From assembly GCA_934229335.1 (NCBI GenBank), contig CAKQDQ010000122.1, positions 1 through 7,060 of the forward strand: 7,060 bases of DNA, read 5' to 3'. Positions 1 through 6,081 of this stretch are shown piece after piece; position 1 is the stretch's first letter; every line of letters starts with the position of its first letter. A model generated the notes under the pieces. The model searched no databases and was not told the DNA's origin. It saw nothing but the letters and a program-made list of their open reading frames with translations. Source of the stretch: an uncultured Prevotella sp. Its GTDB lineage: Bacteria > Bacteroidota > Bacteroidia > Bacteroidales > Bacteroidaceae. The position numbers and the translations under genes were made by a program.

Positions 1-787
1 GCAGTAAGTACTGTGGTTTCTTGAAGGGTTGGCTGCCGTTACCCAACTTACCATTGATGGCAGCTTCTTGTCTTATCTCGTTAAGAAGTTCGTCATCAAG
101 GTAAAGGCGTATCATGTCTGCGTCCCAATCCATGCGCCATACATGAAATTTCTCTGCCCATTGTGGGTCGCGATTGGTGAAATGACTGAATGGTACAGCC
201 TTACTGTTCCACTTAGCGGTCCATGGTTTGTCCGTTCCCCAGCACGCATTGGCGAGAATGTGCGGTACACCTTGTTTGCGATAAAACTCCATCATGTCAA
301 TCTCTCCGTTAGAAGGCCAGTCCATACCCGTACCTAATAGCCATATAGCAGGCCATGCTCCAGAGGCAGTAGGTATTTTAGCGCGCACCTCTATGCGCCC
401 ATATAGAAACTCTTTCTTGCCTGCTGTATTGACAGAAGCCGACGTGTAGTGTATCTTTTCAACATTTTGTGGCCATTGATTGCTGCTCTTGTCATAGCCT
501 TTATTCTTGCGAGGCTTTGCCTCTTTGCGAGCTTCTATAACGAGGTAACCATCCTTACAGTATGCGTTGTCAGACTGATACCATTGTGCTTCATGGTTGC
601 GCATGAAGCCATTTTCGTAGTTCCATACTTCAGAATTGAGGCGACCGTCGGTGTTAAACTCATCATTCCACACCAGTTTCCAGCCGTTGTATTGCCGTGG
701 CACTTCTGTCTGCGTACTTGCTGTTACGTAAGTTGGAATACTCATGCAAAAGAGTAGAGCGGAGAAAAAAGTTTTTCGTAAATCCAT
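1..787 (-). CDS. Secreted glycoside hydrolase family 16 protein, laminarinase-like (partial, C-terminus off left edge)
   Basis: Reading leftwards from the ATG at 787-785, an uninterrupted frame of 262 codons runs off the window. The core catalytic motif of family 16 is present: GEIDMMEF at residues 161-168, with E162 as predicted nucleophile, D164 as helper and E167 as acid/base. The extra Met between D and E is the beta-bulge form typical of laminarinases (endo-1,3-beta-glucanases) rather than lichenases. Other family signatures are LVWNDEF (38-44), YGRIEVRAKIP (129-139), AWPAIWLLG (144-152) and the Trp-rich FHVWRMDWD (214-222). The N-terminus looks like a signal peptide, with a hydrophobic stretch at 6-18 and a possible cleavage after VTA at 23. 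LLFC at 11-14 is a poor lipobox because Phe precedes the Cys, so a periplasmic or secreted enzyme is more likely than a lipoprotein. Family assignment is firm; the exact beta-glucan substrate is inferred. It is transcribed divergently from the two-component operon. Confidence 0.93.
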   Translation of the reverse strand, partial: MDLRKTFFSALLFCMSIPTYVTASTQTEVPRQYNGWKLVWNDEFNTDGRLNSEVWNYENGFMRNHEAQWYQSDNAYCKDGYLVIEARKEAKPRKNKGYDKSSNQWPQNVEKIHYTSASVNTAGKKEFLYGRIEVRAKIPTASGAWPAIWLLGTGMDWPSNGEIDMMEFYRKQGVPHILANACWGTDKPWTAKWNSKAVPFSHFTNRDPQWAEKFHVWRMDWDADMIRLYLDDELLNEIRQEAAINGKLGNGSQPFKKPQYLL

Positions 788-840
788 ATTCTATGCATTT
801 AGAATTAGTAGTATATATAAGCATGTTGTGTTTTACATGG

Positions 841-870
841 CAAAGTTACAAAAAATAGTTGAGTGAACAA
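841..870 (-). promoter_or_regulatory. Bacteroidetes-type promoter of the GH16 gene
   Basis: On the minus strand TAACTTTG (848-841) is a perfect TAnnTTTG -7 element, and TTG (870-868) lies 19 bases upstream as the -33 element. Transcription would begin near 834, giving a leader of about 47 bases before the ATG at 787. The match to the known Bacteroidetes sigma-70 consensus is direct; activity is inferred. Confidence 0.6.
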
Positions 871-920
871 TGCTTTTTATATGTGTAAGTTGAGAGAAAA
901 GCTGTTATGATATTACATTT

Positions 921-937
921 GTAACAAAATTTTAACC
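921..937 (+). promoter_or_regulatory. 11-base-period direct repeat, possible response-regulator box upstream of its own operon
   Basis: GTAACA (921-926), five bases, then TTAACC (932-937) form two imperfect repeats spaced 11 bases start to start. This 6+5 layout is how PhoB and Bacillus PhoP dimers bind tandem TTAACA-like repeats. The box ends eight bases before the -33 TTG of the regulator promoter, a position suited to autoregulation. The region is AT-rich, so a chance match is possible. Confidence 0.3.
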
Positions 938-945
938 ATATTTTC

Positions 946-976
946 TTGTTAGCGGAGATTGTTTTGCCTACCTTTG
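946..976 (+). promoter_or_regulatory. Promoter of the two-component operon
   Basis: TTG (946-948), 20 bases, then TACCTTTG (969-976) match the Bacteroidetes -33/-7 consensus with ideal spacing. Transcription would start around 983, about 24 bases before the ATG at 1007. This placement also argues against the upstream in-frame ATG at 959, which lies inside the promoter. Confidence 0.65.
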
Positions 977-1006
977 CAGCGTAACCATAAACGAAACGCT
1001 AAAGAG

Positions 1007-1699
1007 ATGAAAATACTTGTAGTAGACGATGAGCAGGACCTCTGTGAGATTTTGCAGTTTAACCTTGAAATGGAAGGATATGAAGTGGACACGGCAAACT
1101 CTGCTGAAGAGGCCTTGACGATGCCGATAAGTACGTACAACCTATTGTTGCTCGATGTGATGATGGGCGAAATGTCGGGTTTTCAGATGGCACGCATACT
1201 AAAAGATAATCCTGCTACGGCGCATGTGCCTATAATATTCCTTACCGCTTTGGATACGGAAGAGAATACAGTCAAGGGACTTAACATCGGAGCTGACGAC
1301 TATATGCGCAAGCCTGTGAGCATAAGAGAACTGAAAGCAAGAGTAAAGGCTGTGCTTCGACGCTCTGCTAATGTGGAAAGTGTACATAACTCTGAGACAG
1401 AAGATGGAGAAACGGTAACGTATGAGACACTGTGTCTTAACTCTTCATCAAAGACTGTGACGCTCGATGGCGAAAAGATAGCGTTGACAAAGTTGGAGTT
1501 TGAGCTGCTAAACCTCTTCCTGCGTAAGCCAAATACGGTGTTCGACCGAGAGGAATTGTTGAAACGCTGCTGGCCAAGCGATACGTATGTGCTTGACAGA
1601 ACGGTGGATGTGAACATTACAAGACTAAGAAAGAAAATAGGAAAATACGGTAAACAGATAAAGACACGTTTCGGATATGGCTACACATTTGAGAAGTAA
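1007..1699 (+). CDS. OmpR/PhoB-family response regulator
   Basis: A 230-residue two-domain regulator, full length for the family. The receiver domain (about 1-118) shows the acidic pair D7-D8, the phosphoacceptor D50 in LLLLDVMM, the switch T80 and K102 in the RKP motif. The C-terminal winged-helix domain (about 137-229) has LTKLEFELLNLF (160-171), DREELLKRCWP (180-190), the recognition-helix segment DRTVDVNITRLRKKIG (197-212) and the final wing TRFGYGYTFEK. The DRTVDV stretch resembles E. coli PhoB. The ATG at 1007 is chosen because the receiver fold begins at once (MKILVVDDE); the in-frame ATG 48 bases upstream would add 16 unrelated residues and overlaps the -7 element. It is co-transcribed with the kinase, whose start lies inside this gene. 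It likely binds tandem direct repeats once phosphorylated. A phosphate-starvation role is plausible by resemblance but not shown, so no symbol is given. Confidence 0.95.
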   Translation: MKILVVDDEQDLCEILQFNLEMEGYEVDTANSAEEALTMPISTYNLLLLDVMMGEMSGFQMARILKDNPATAHVPIIFLTALDTEENTVKGLNIGADDYMRKPVSIRELKARVKAVLRRSANVESVHNSETEDGETVTYETLCLNSSSKTVTLDGEKIALTKLEFELLNLFLRKPNTVFDREELLKRCWPSDTYVLDRTVDVNITRLRKKIGKYGKQIKTRFGYGYTFEK

Positions 1700-3137
1700 G
1701 TCGTTTCAGAGCAATCTGTTGTTCAGCATAGGTGGAATATTCGTTATCTTCGCTATATGCTTCTTGGTGTATCAGTTCAAACGAGAGAAGGAGTATAAGA
1801 TAGATATTATGCACTCCAGATTGCAGATGTACAATTATGAACTGATGCAGTCTTTGGGCGATTCGGTACTGAATCCGGTGGCGTTCAATAACTATGTGCG
1901 TAGTCATCGTATGGAGAACTTGCGCGTTACCATAATAGGAAGTAACGGAAAAGTACTACTTGACAGTCAGCAGAAGGACGTAACGGGCATGGGAAACCAC
2001 CTAAAACGTATGGAGATACGTGAGGCTTTACGATCTGGCAACGGCTATGACATAAAGCGAGCGTCAGTATATACCCACGAGACATATTTTTATTCTGCCA
2101 CGTTTATACCTAAGCGGATTAGTCATGTAGGAGATATTATCGTGCGTTCAGCGGTGCCATATTCTACGGAGTTGACGCAGTCACTACAGGCAGACAATAC
2201 TTATGTATATTTTACAGTAGCACTTACCATGCTACTTGGATTGGTGTTATACTATAATACCTCACGTATCGGCAGACATATACGTTATCTTCGTGAGTTT
2301 GCTGTGAAGGCAGAGGAAGGCGATGCCCTCGACCACGAACTGGAAAGACAGTTGCCTGACGATGAATTAGGGGAAATATCACACACCATTATAACGCTTT
2401 ATTGGAAGTTACAACATTCCGAAATGGAGCGTGAACGTATAAAACGCCAGCTGACACAGAATGCGGCACACGAACTGAAGACACCTACTGCCAGCATAAA
2501 CGGATATTTAGAGAGCATCATTTCTAATCCTAATATGCCACAAGATAAGCGACAGCACTTCTTGGAGAGGTGTTACGCACAGAGCGAACGTATGGTGAAG
2601 CTACTTAATGACATGTCAACCTTAACGAAATTAGATGAGGTTGATTCCGCAAACCAACGACAGGTGGCAGACGCTATCGTTGATGTAAAGCAGGTAATAG
2701 ACACTGTTCTTGACGATACCGCATTGGAATTGGCGAAGAAAGGAATAATACCGCACATCGATTTGCCAGAGTTGATACTCGTACCTGGCGACCATTCATT
2801 GATTTACAGCCTCTTCCGAAACCTTGTTGACAATGCTATAGCTTATGCGCAAGGAGCCGACAAGCTGACTATAAAGTGTAGTTCATATGGGGATGAAGGC
2901 AAAATGTACTATCTGTTTATAGTTAGTGACAATGGAGTAGGGGTTGAACCGCAGCACTTACAACGCATATTTGAACGCTTCTACAGGGTGGACAAGGGAC
3001 GATCACGTAAGATGGGCGGAACAGGTTTAGGACTCGCGATAGTGAAGAACGCTGTCATGGCGCATCATGGCAACGTTCATGCCGAGATAACGCAAGGCGG
3101 TGGACTGACGGTGGTGTTCACATTAGCGCGCAGTTAA
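1677..3137 (+). CDS. PhoR-like membrane sensor histidine kinase
   Basis: A 486-residue kinase with a complete catalytic core. TM1 lies at about 14-33 and TM2 at about 176-193. Between them, an extracytoplasmic domain of some 140 residues contains the stretch RVTIIGSNGKVLLDS (83-97), then MGNHLKR and AATFIP-like elements reminiscent of the PAS/Cache-like sensor of Gram-positive PhoR and WalK. A HAMP-like linker (about 194-246) leads to the HisKA domain with H265 in AAHELKTP. The ATPase domain has the N box RNLVDNA (381-387), G1 DNGVG (418-422), F box IFERFYR (431-437) and G2 GGTGLGLAI (447-455). The ATG at 1677 overlaps the regulator's last 23 bases in another frame, so translational coupling is likely. 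It should phosphorylate the neighbouring regulator on D50. The signal is unknown; phosphate limitation or envelope stress are the family precedents. Confidence 0.95.
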   Translation: MATHLRSKSFQSNLLFSIGGIFVIFAICFLVYQFKREKEYKIDIMHSRLQMYNYELMQSLGDSVLNPVAFNNYVRSHRMENLRVTIIGSNGKVLLDSQQKDVTGMGNHLKRMEIREALRSGNGYDIKRASVYTHETYFYSATFIPKRISHVGDIIVRSAVPYSTELTQSLQADNTYVYFTVALTMLLGLVLYYNTSRIGRHIRYLREFAVKAEEGDALDHELERQLPDDELGEISHTIITLYWKLQHSEMERERIKRQLTQNAAHELKTPTASINGYLESIISNPNMPQDKRQHFLERCYAQSERMVKLLNDMSTLTKLDEVDSANQRQVADAIVDVKQVIDTVLDDTALELAKKGIIPHIDLPELILVPGDHSLIYSLFRNLVDNAIAYAQGADKLTIKCSSYGDEGKMYYLFIVSDNGVGVEPQHLQRIFERFYRVDKGRSRKMGGTGLGLAIVKNAVMAHHGNVHAEITQGGGLTVVFTLARS

Positions 3138-3220
3138 TGGCGGTTCTATAAAATATTTAGGCATCTTTCAAGGTAATAGTAGTGCTTTCGAACCACCTTT
3201 AACCGTATTGTCTTAACGCT

Positions 3221-3254
3221 GTAACATTAAAGTGACATGGTCATAGTAACTTTG
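3221..3254 (+). promoter_or_regulatory. PhoB/PhoP-box-like repeat fused to a -7 element, promoter of the small membrane ORF
   Basis: GTAACA (3221-3226), five bases, then GTGACA (3232-3237) form an 11-base-period direct repeat; with the following T the two copies agree at 6 of 7 positions. Nine bases later comes a perfect -7 element, TAACTTTG (3247-3254). No TTG sits at the expected -33 position, and the repeat occupies that place, as in class II activated Pho promoters. Transcription would start near 3261. The repeat and spacing are seen; binding by the adjacent response regulator is inferred. Confidence 0.45.
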
Positions 3255-3272
3255 CTGCCGAACAAATATATT

Positions 3273-3383
3273 ATGACTATGGAACAAAGAAAAGCAGAAA
3301 GAGTACAACGCATATATAATAATGTGCGAATTGCATTGTTAGTAATATTGTTAGTGGCTATGTTCGCAGCCTTATATCATTAA
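3273..3383 (+). CDS. Small single-pass membrane protein (36 aa), unrecognised
   Basis: A 36-codon ORF opens with MTMEQRKAERVQRIYNN and ends in one hydrophobic helix at about 19-34 (IALLVILLVAMFAALY) followed by His and the stop. The first half is polar and rich in Arg and Lys (KAERVQR), so the positive-inside rule predicts a cytoplasmic N-terminus and one membrane span. A second in-frame ATG at 3279 would give 34 residues. A -7 element lies 18 bases before the first ATG, which supports real expression. I do not recognise a family. It lies 135 bases after the kinase gene and before an unrelated sugar kinase with its own promoter, so it appears to be monocistronic. By analogy with small membrane regulators of sensor kinases (MgrB on PhoQ) it might modulate the neighbouring kinase, but nothing in the sequence proves this. 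Chance ORFs of this length are common; the amphipathic pattern and promoter raise confidence. Confidence 0.55.
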   Translation: MTMEQRKAERVQRIYNNVRIALLVILLVAMFAALYH

Positions 3384-3429
3384 CTTTTGCATAGCTTGCC
3401 GCCTTTTTCGTAATTTCATTAATGTAATC

Positions 3430-3461
3430 TTGCAGAGTAATTATTTTTTTTCGTAACTTTG
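3430..3461 (+). promoter_or_regulatory. Promoter of the sugar-kinase gene
   Basis: TTG (3430-3432), 21 bases that include a run of eight T residues, then TAACTTTG (3454-3461) match the Bacteroidetes -33/-7 consensus. Transcription would start near 3468, giving a leader of about 38 bases before the ATG at 3506. An in-frame ATG at 3473 is followed by stops at 3491 and 3494, so it cannot be the gene start. Confidence 0.6.
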
Positions 3462-3505
3462 TAAAAATAATTATGAACAGTAACTTACATTAATAACACG
3501 AATAT

Positions 3506-4321
3506 ATGAAATTGACAGCGGACAGCGGAAGCACCAAAACCACGTGGCTTATTGAAGGTAATGGCAGTAGAAAGTTGTTTCGTACTGATGGATTAAACCC
3601 TTATTATCTTACGGAAACAGAAATGGATCGCACCATCAGGAGACAGCTTTTGCAGCAAGAAGGATTCCCTAATCATGATGCGATAGATACTGTATGCTTT
3701 TATGGAGCGGGCTGTACTGAAGGAAAAAAAGCATTGGTTCACGGTGTGATAACGTCGATATTTACATCGGCAAGCAATGTAGAAGTAGGTAGTGATATGC
3801 TTGGCGCCGCTAAGATACTATTGGGTAACGCCTCAGGAATAGCCTGTATCTTGGGTACAGGTGCCAATTCTTGCTATTATGACGGGCAGCAAATAGTAGC
3901 CAATGTCTCTCCTATGGGATATATATTAGGCGATGAAGGCAGTGGAGCAGTACTGGGTAAGACTTTCGTTAACCTGTTATACAAGGGCGGACACGATGAT
4001 ACCGTAACAGTATTCAGTAGCGAAACGGGACTGACACAGGCTGATATAATACAAAAAGTTTATCGAGAAGCGACGCCAAATCGTTTTCTCGCTTCTCTCG
4101 CTCCATTCATTAAGCGTCACGTAAAGGAACCTTGGATAGAAGAGATGGTAATAGAATGTTTCCGCTTGTTCTTTAGACGCAACATCTATCATTATGGAGT
4201 GAAGGAGCTGCCATGTTCCTTTGTTGGCAGCATAGCATACTATTTTGAGAAAGAATTGCGTGCAGCGGCAACTTTAGAGGGCTATAAAGTCGGTAAAATA
4301 ATAAAAGAACCACTTAATTAG
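3506..4321 (+). CDS. BadF/BadG/BcrA/BcrD-family ATPase, probable N-acetylhexosamine kinase
   Basis: A 271-residue protein of the ASKHA (actin/hexokinase-like) fold in the BadF/BadG and GlcNAc-kinase family. The phosphate-1 loop is ADSGSTKT (5-12) with D6 binding the metal-nucleotide. SDMLGAA (96-102) contains the predicted catalytic base D97. The phosphate-2 loop is LGTGANS (116-122), the sugar and nucleotide contact loop is LGDEGSGA (141-148), and the adenosine motif is VGSIAYYF (240-247). Bacteroidetes members include kinases for GlcNAc or MurNAc (the Tannerella MurK type), so cytosolic ATP-dependent amino-sugar phosphorylation in cell-wall or glycan salvage is the best guess. The benzoyl-CoA reductase activators also found in this family are larger or belong to different operons. 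The C-terminus ends in GKIIKEPLN; my recollection is that relatives usually continue a few residues further, so it may be slightly short. There is no murQ- or nag-like partner in the window, so the substrate stays open. Confidence 0.85.
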   Translation: MKLTADSGSTKTTWLIEGNGSRKLFRTDGLNPYYLTETEMDRTIRRQLLQQEGFPNHDAIDTVCFYGAGCTEGKKALVHGVITSIFTSASNVEVGSDMLGAAKILLGNASGIACILGTGANSCYYDGQQIVANVSPMGYILGDEGSGAVLGKTFVNLLYKGGHDDTVTVFSSETGLTQADIIQKVYREATPNRFLASLAPFIKRHVKEPWIEEMVIECFRLFFRRNIYHYGVKELPCSFVGSIAYYFEKELRAAATLEGYKVGKIIKEPLN

Positions 4322-4374
4322 TAAAAATGTAAACAAAAAGAAAGAAAAACTATCAATAATTCAAAAATATTGAC

Positions 4375-4382
4375 TAACTTTG
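4375..4382 (+). promoter_or_regulatory. -7 element, probable gltS promoter
   Basis: TAACTTTG is a perfect TAnnTTTG match, 53 bases after the sugar-kinase stop. No TTG lies 19-21 bases upstream, so the -33 half is missing or degenerate. Transcription would begin near 4389, leaving a leader of roughly 105 bases before the preferred gltS start. No terminator hairpin is seen after the sugar kinase, so readthrough may also serve gltS. Confidence 0.45.
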
Positions 4383-4493
4383 CACATTGTTTTAATGTAA
4401 TGACGTAAAAACAGACGAAATGTAAACCATGAAGGTCGTAAAAATATTACTATTACGCCTGTTTTGAGTCTCAATAAATATATCGCAAAGTTA

Positions 4494-5744
4494 ATGAGTA
4501 GTATTGTTTCTCTTGATATGCTACAGTCAACGGGAGTTGGCGCGATGGCGTTAGTGTTAGGTATGGTATTAACCAGAAAGGTAGCAGTGTTACAGAAGTT
4601 CTGCATTCCCTCACCAGTATCTGGCGGATTGATATTCTCTTTGTTTTCACTTGCACTTTATTCTTTCTGTAATATCGAGATAATTTTTGACGGAACGTTA
4701 AAAGATGTCTTCATGCTTGCGTTCTATACGTCAGTCGGTTTTCAGTCAAACCCGAAGGTGTTAAAGCAAGGTGGAAGGGCACTTGTATTGATGTTGATAC
4801 TGCTTATTGTCGTCATTACCCTTCAAAACCTTCTCCCTTTAGGCATAGCGTCATTGCTTGATGTCAATCCGCTCATAGGTATGGCAGCAGGTTCTATATC
4901 TATGGCAGGTGGACATGGCACGGCAGGCGGCTTCAGTTCAGTGCTTGAAGGCATGGGACTGCATGGTGCTTTAACCATATCTATGGCTGCGGCGACCTTC
5001 GGACTTATCTCAGGCTCAATGATAGGCGGCCCTGTTGCGGAGCGACTGATACGTAAAAAGTTAAAGGCAGAGGCGTTAGAGCCGAAGGATTATGACATAG
5101 ACCCTGCCATGGCAGGTATAGAAAGTGATGAGGCTTCACCTGCAGGACGTACCCAACGCATGAGTACCAACGAGTTAGAGTTTCAGAAATACGCTCATGC
5201 TACATACTATATATTAATCGTTATGGCACTCGGCGTAATGATGAGCCGACTGCTTCAGAGCACGGGAATAACGTTCCCGACATACTTCGGAGCCTTGATA
5301 ACCGCAGCGTTGGTACGAGTAGTAGTAGAGACAACGCCTTACTCAAAATGTCTTGAGATGGACAAAATCGTCAGTGTGGGCAACATTAGCCTGTCGTTGT
5401 TCCTCGGTATGGCGATGATTTCCTTGAAGTTGTGGGAGCTTGAGAGCCTTGCCTTGCCATTAATACTTATGTTAACGTCGCAGGTATTGATGATGGCACT
5501 TATCACATACTTCATAGCCTTCCGTCTGTTAGGTCGTGATTACGATGCGGCGGTATTGGTAGCAGGCATCTGTGGCTTTGGTTTAGGAGCAACACCTAAC
5601 GCTATGGCAAATATGAGTGCCGTATGTTATAAATACCATTACGCCCTAAAACCATTCTTAATAGTACCTATAGTAGGCGCAATGTTTGTTGATTTGTTCA
5701 ACACAGGCATAATAACCGTATTCCTTAATTGGATAGGAAAATAG
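4494..5744 (+). CDS. gltS: Sodium/glutamate symporter, GltS family
   Basis: A 416-residue polytopic inner-membrane protein that should import glutamate with Na+. It aligns by eye with E. coli GltS (401 residues) over its whole length. Shared segments include IPSPVSGGL (38-46), MLAFYTSVGF (74-83), the first re-entrant loop AGGHGTAGG (138-146), IGGPVAERL (177-185), GNISLSLFLGMAMISLKLWEL (296-316), DYDAAVLVAG (349-358) and the second loop GFGLGATPNAMANM (361-374). A hydrophilic central linker (about 187-230) separates the two inverted halves and is longer than in E. coli. The frame opens at a TTG at 4464, but the ATG at 4494 is preferred because SLD at residues 6-8 lines up with HLD near the E. 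coli N-terminus. No strong ribosome site separates the two. The 3' end overlaps the convergent azlD gene by 20 bases. Confidence 0.93.
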   Translation: MSSIVSLDMLQSTGVGAMALVLGMVLTRKVAVLQKFCIPSPVSGGLIFSLFSLALYSFCNIEIIFDGTLKDVFMLAFYTSVGFQSNPKVLKQGGRALVLMLILLIVVITLQNLLPLGIASLLDVNPLIGMAAGSISMAGGHGTAGGFSSVLEGMGLHGALTISMAAATFGLISGSMIGGPVAERLIRKKLKAEALEPKDYDIDPAMAGIESDEASPAGRTQRMSTNELEFQKYAHATYYILIVMALGVMMSRLLQSTGITFPTYFGALITAALVRVVVETTPYSKCLEMDKIVSVGNISLSLFLGMAMISLKLWELESLALPLILMLTSQVLMMALITYFIAFRLLGRDYDAAVLVAGICGFGLGATPNAMANMSAVCYKYHYALKPFLIVPIVGAMFVDLFNTGIITVFLNWIGK

Positions 5745-6081
5745 ACAGAACAATCATATACAGTATAGTACCTCCTGCGATTGTGAACAGGAGGTTACGT
5801 CGCCAAATGTGCAACACCACAGTTAGTGCTACACCGATGAGTTGCGGTAACCCATGAAAAGTGGCTTTACCAGCCGTGTCGGTGGCACTGACAAAGTTGA
5901 CATCCTTAAAGCAATACACCACCAACATACCGAAAACCGCGCTGGCAAGATAGTTTCCGAGGTACCTGACAAAGCTTGGTGTCTTGTCCGCAGAAGGGAA
6001 AAGAAGGAATGGGAGACAGCGTGTTAGTATTACAGCTATCGCCATTATAGCTATGGAAACAATAATATTAGTGTAATTCAT
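5725..6081 (-). CDS. azlD: AzlD-family small subunit of branched-chain amino acid exporter
   Basis: A 118-residue hydrophobic protein of the AzlD/YgaH family, with normal length for it. Predicted spans lie at about 5-22, 44-59, 78-92 and 97-115. The family hallmark TRCLPFLLF is at 20-28, and a C-terminal RRNLLFTIAGGTILYM segment (94-109) precedes the last helix. With AzlC it forms a two-component exporter; the E. coli counterpart YgaZH exports valine, and Bacillus AzlCD affects leucine-analogue resistance. The start overlaps the azlC stop by 4 bases in the ATGA arrangement, so coupled translation is likely. Its last 20 bases overlap the end of gltS on the opposite strand. Function as a branched-chain amino acid exporter is inferred from family; the exact substrate is not determined. 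Confidence 0.9.
   Translation of the reverse strand: MNYTNIIVSIAIMAIAVILTRCLPFLLFPSADKTPSFVRYLGNYLASAVFGMLVVYCFKDVNFVSATDTAGKATFHGLPQLIGVALTVVLHIWRRNLLFTIAGGTILYMIVLSIFLSN
5770..5795. repeat. Inverted repeat inside azlD, 25 bases past the gltS stop
   Basis: ACCTCCTG (5770-5777) and CAGGAGGT (5788-5795) are perfect 8-base inverted arms around a 10-base loop. No T run follows on either strand. It lies in the conserved NLLFTIAGGT coding segment of azlD, so codon constraint may explain it, but it could act as a transcription brake in the convergent junction. Confidence 0.35.

Larger units (their letters stand above)
3138..3505. other. Intergenic region between kinase and sugar-kinase genes
   Basis: This 368-base stretch holds two promoters (3221-3254 and 3430-3461) and the small membrane ORF. 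I see no convincing intrinsic terminator after the kinase stop. The only inverted repeat there, GGCGGTTC near 3140 against GAACCACC near 3190, has a mismatch and a loop of about 40 bases. Nothing else recognisable is present. Confidence 0.6.

Noticed and set aside
29..757. Two plus-strand ORFs of 102 codons each (29-337 and 449-757)
   Set aside because: Both lie antisense to the GH16 gene, whose frame carries the intact catalytic motif and a signal peptide.
959..1006. 16-residue N-terminal extension of the response regulator from ATG 959
   Set aside because: The extension overlaps the -7 element of the likely promoter and precedes the receiver-domain start MKILVVDDE, so the ATG at 1007 is used.
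3138..3200. Possible terminator after the histidine kinase (GGCGGTTC with GAACCACC)
   Set aside because: The arms have a mismatch, the loop is about 40 bases and no T run follows.
3410..3460. Repeated GTAAT/GTAAC words before the sugar-kinase promoter
   Set aside because: Spacings of 14, 13 and 16 bases do not match the 11-base period and the stretch is AT-rich.
3473..3493. ATG in frame with the sugar kinase, 33 bases upstream of its start
   Set aside because: It reaches TAA TAA after six codons, so it cannot extend the kinase; too short to call as a gene.
4464..4493. TTG start of gltS adding 10 residues
   Set aside because: The N-terminus from ATG 4494 matches the E. coli GltS start better; kept only as an alternative in the upstream-ORF finding.
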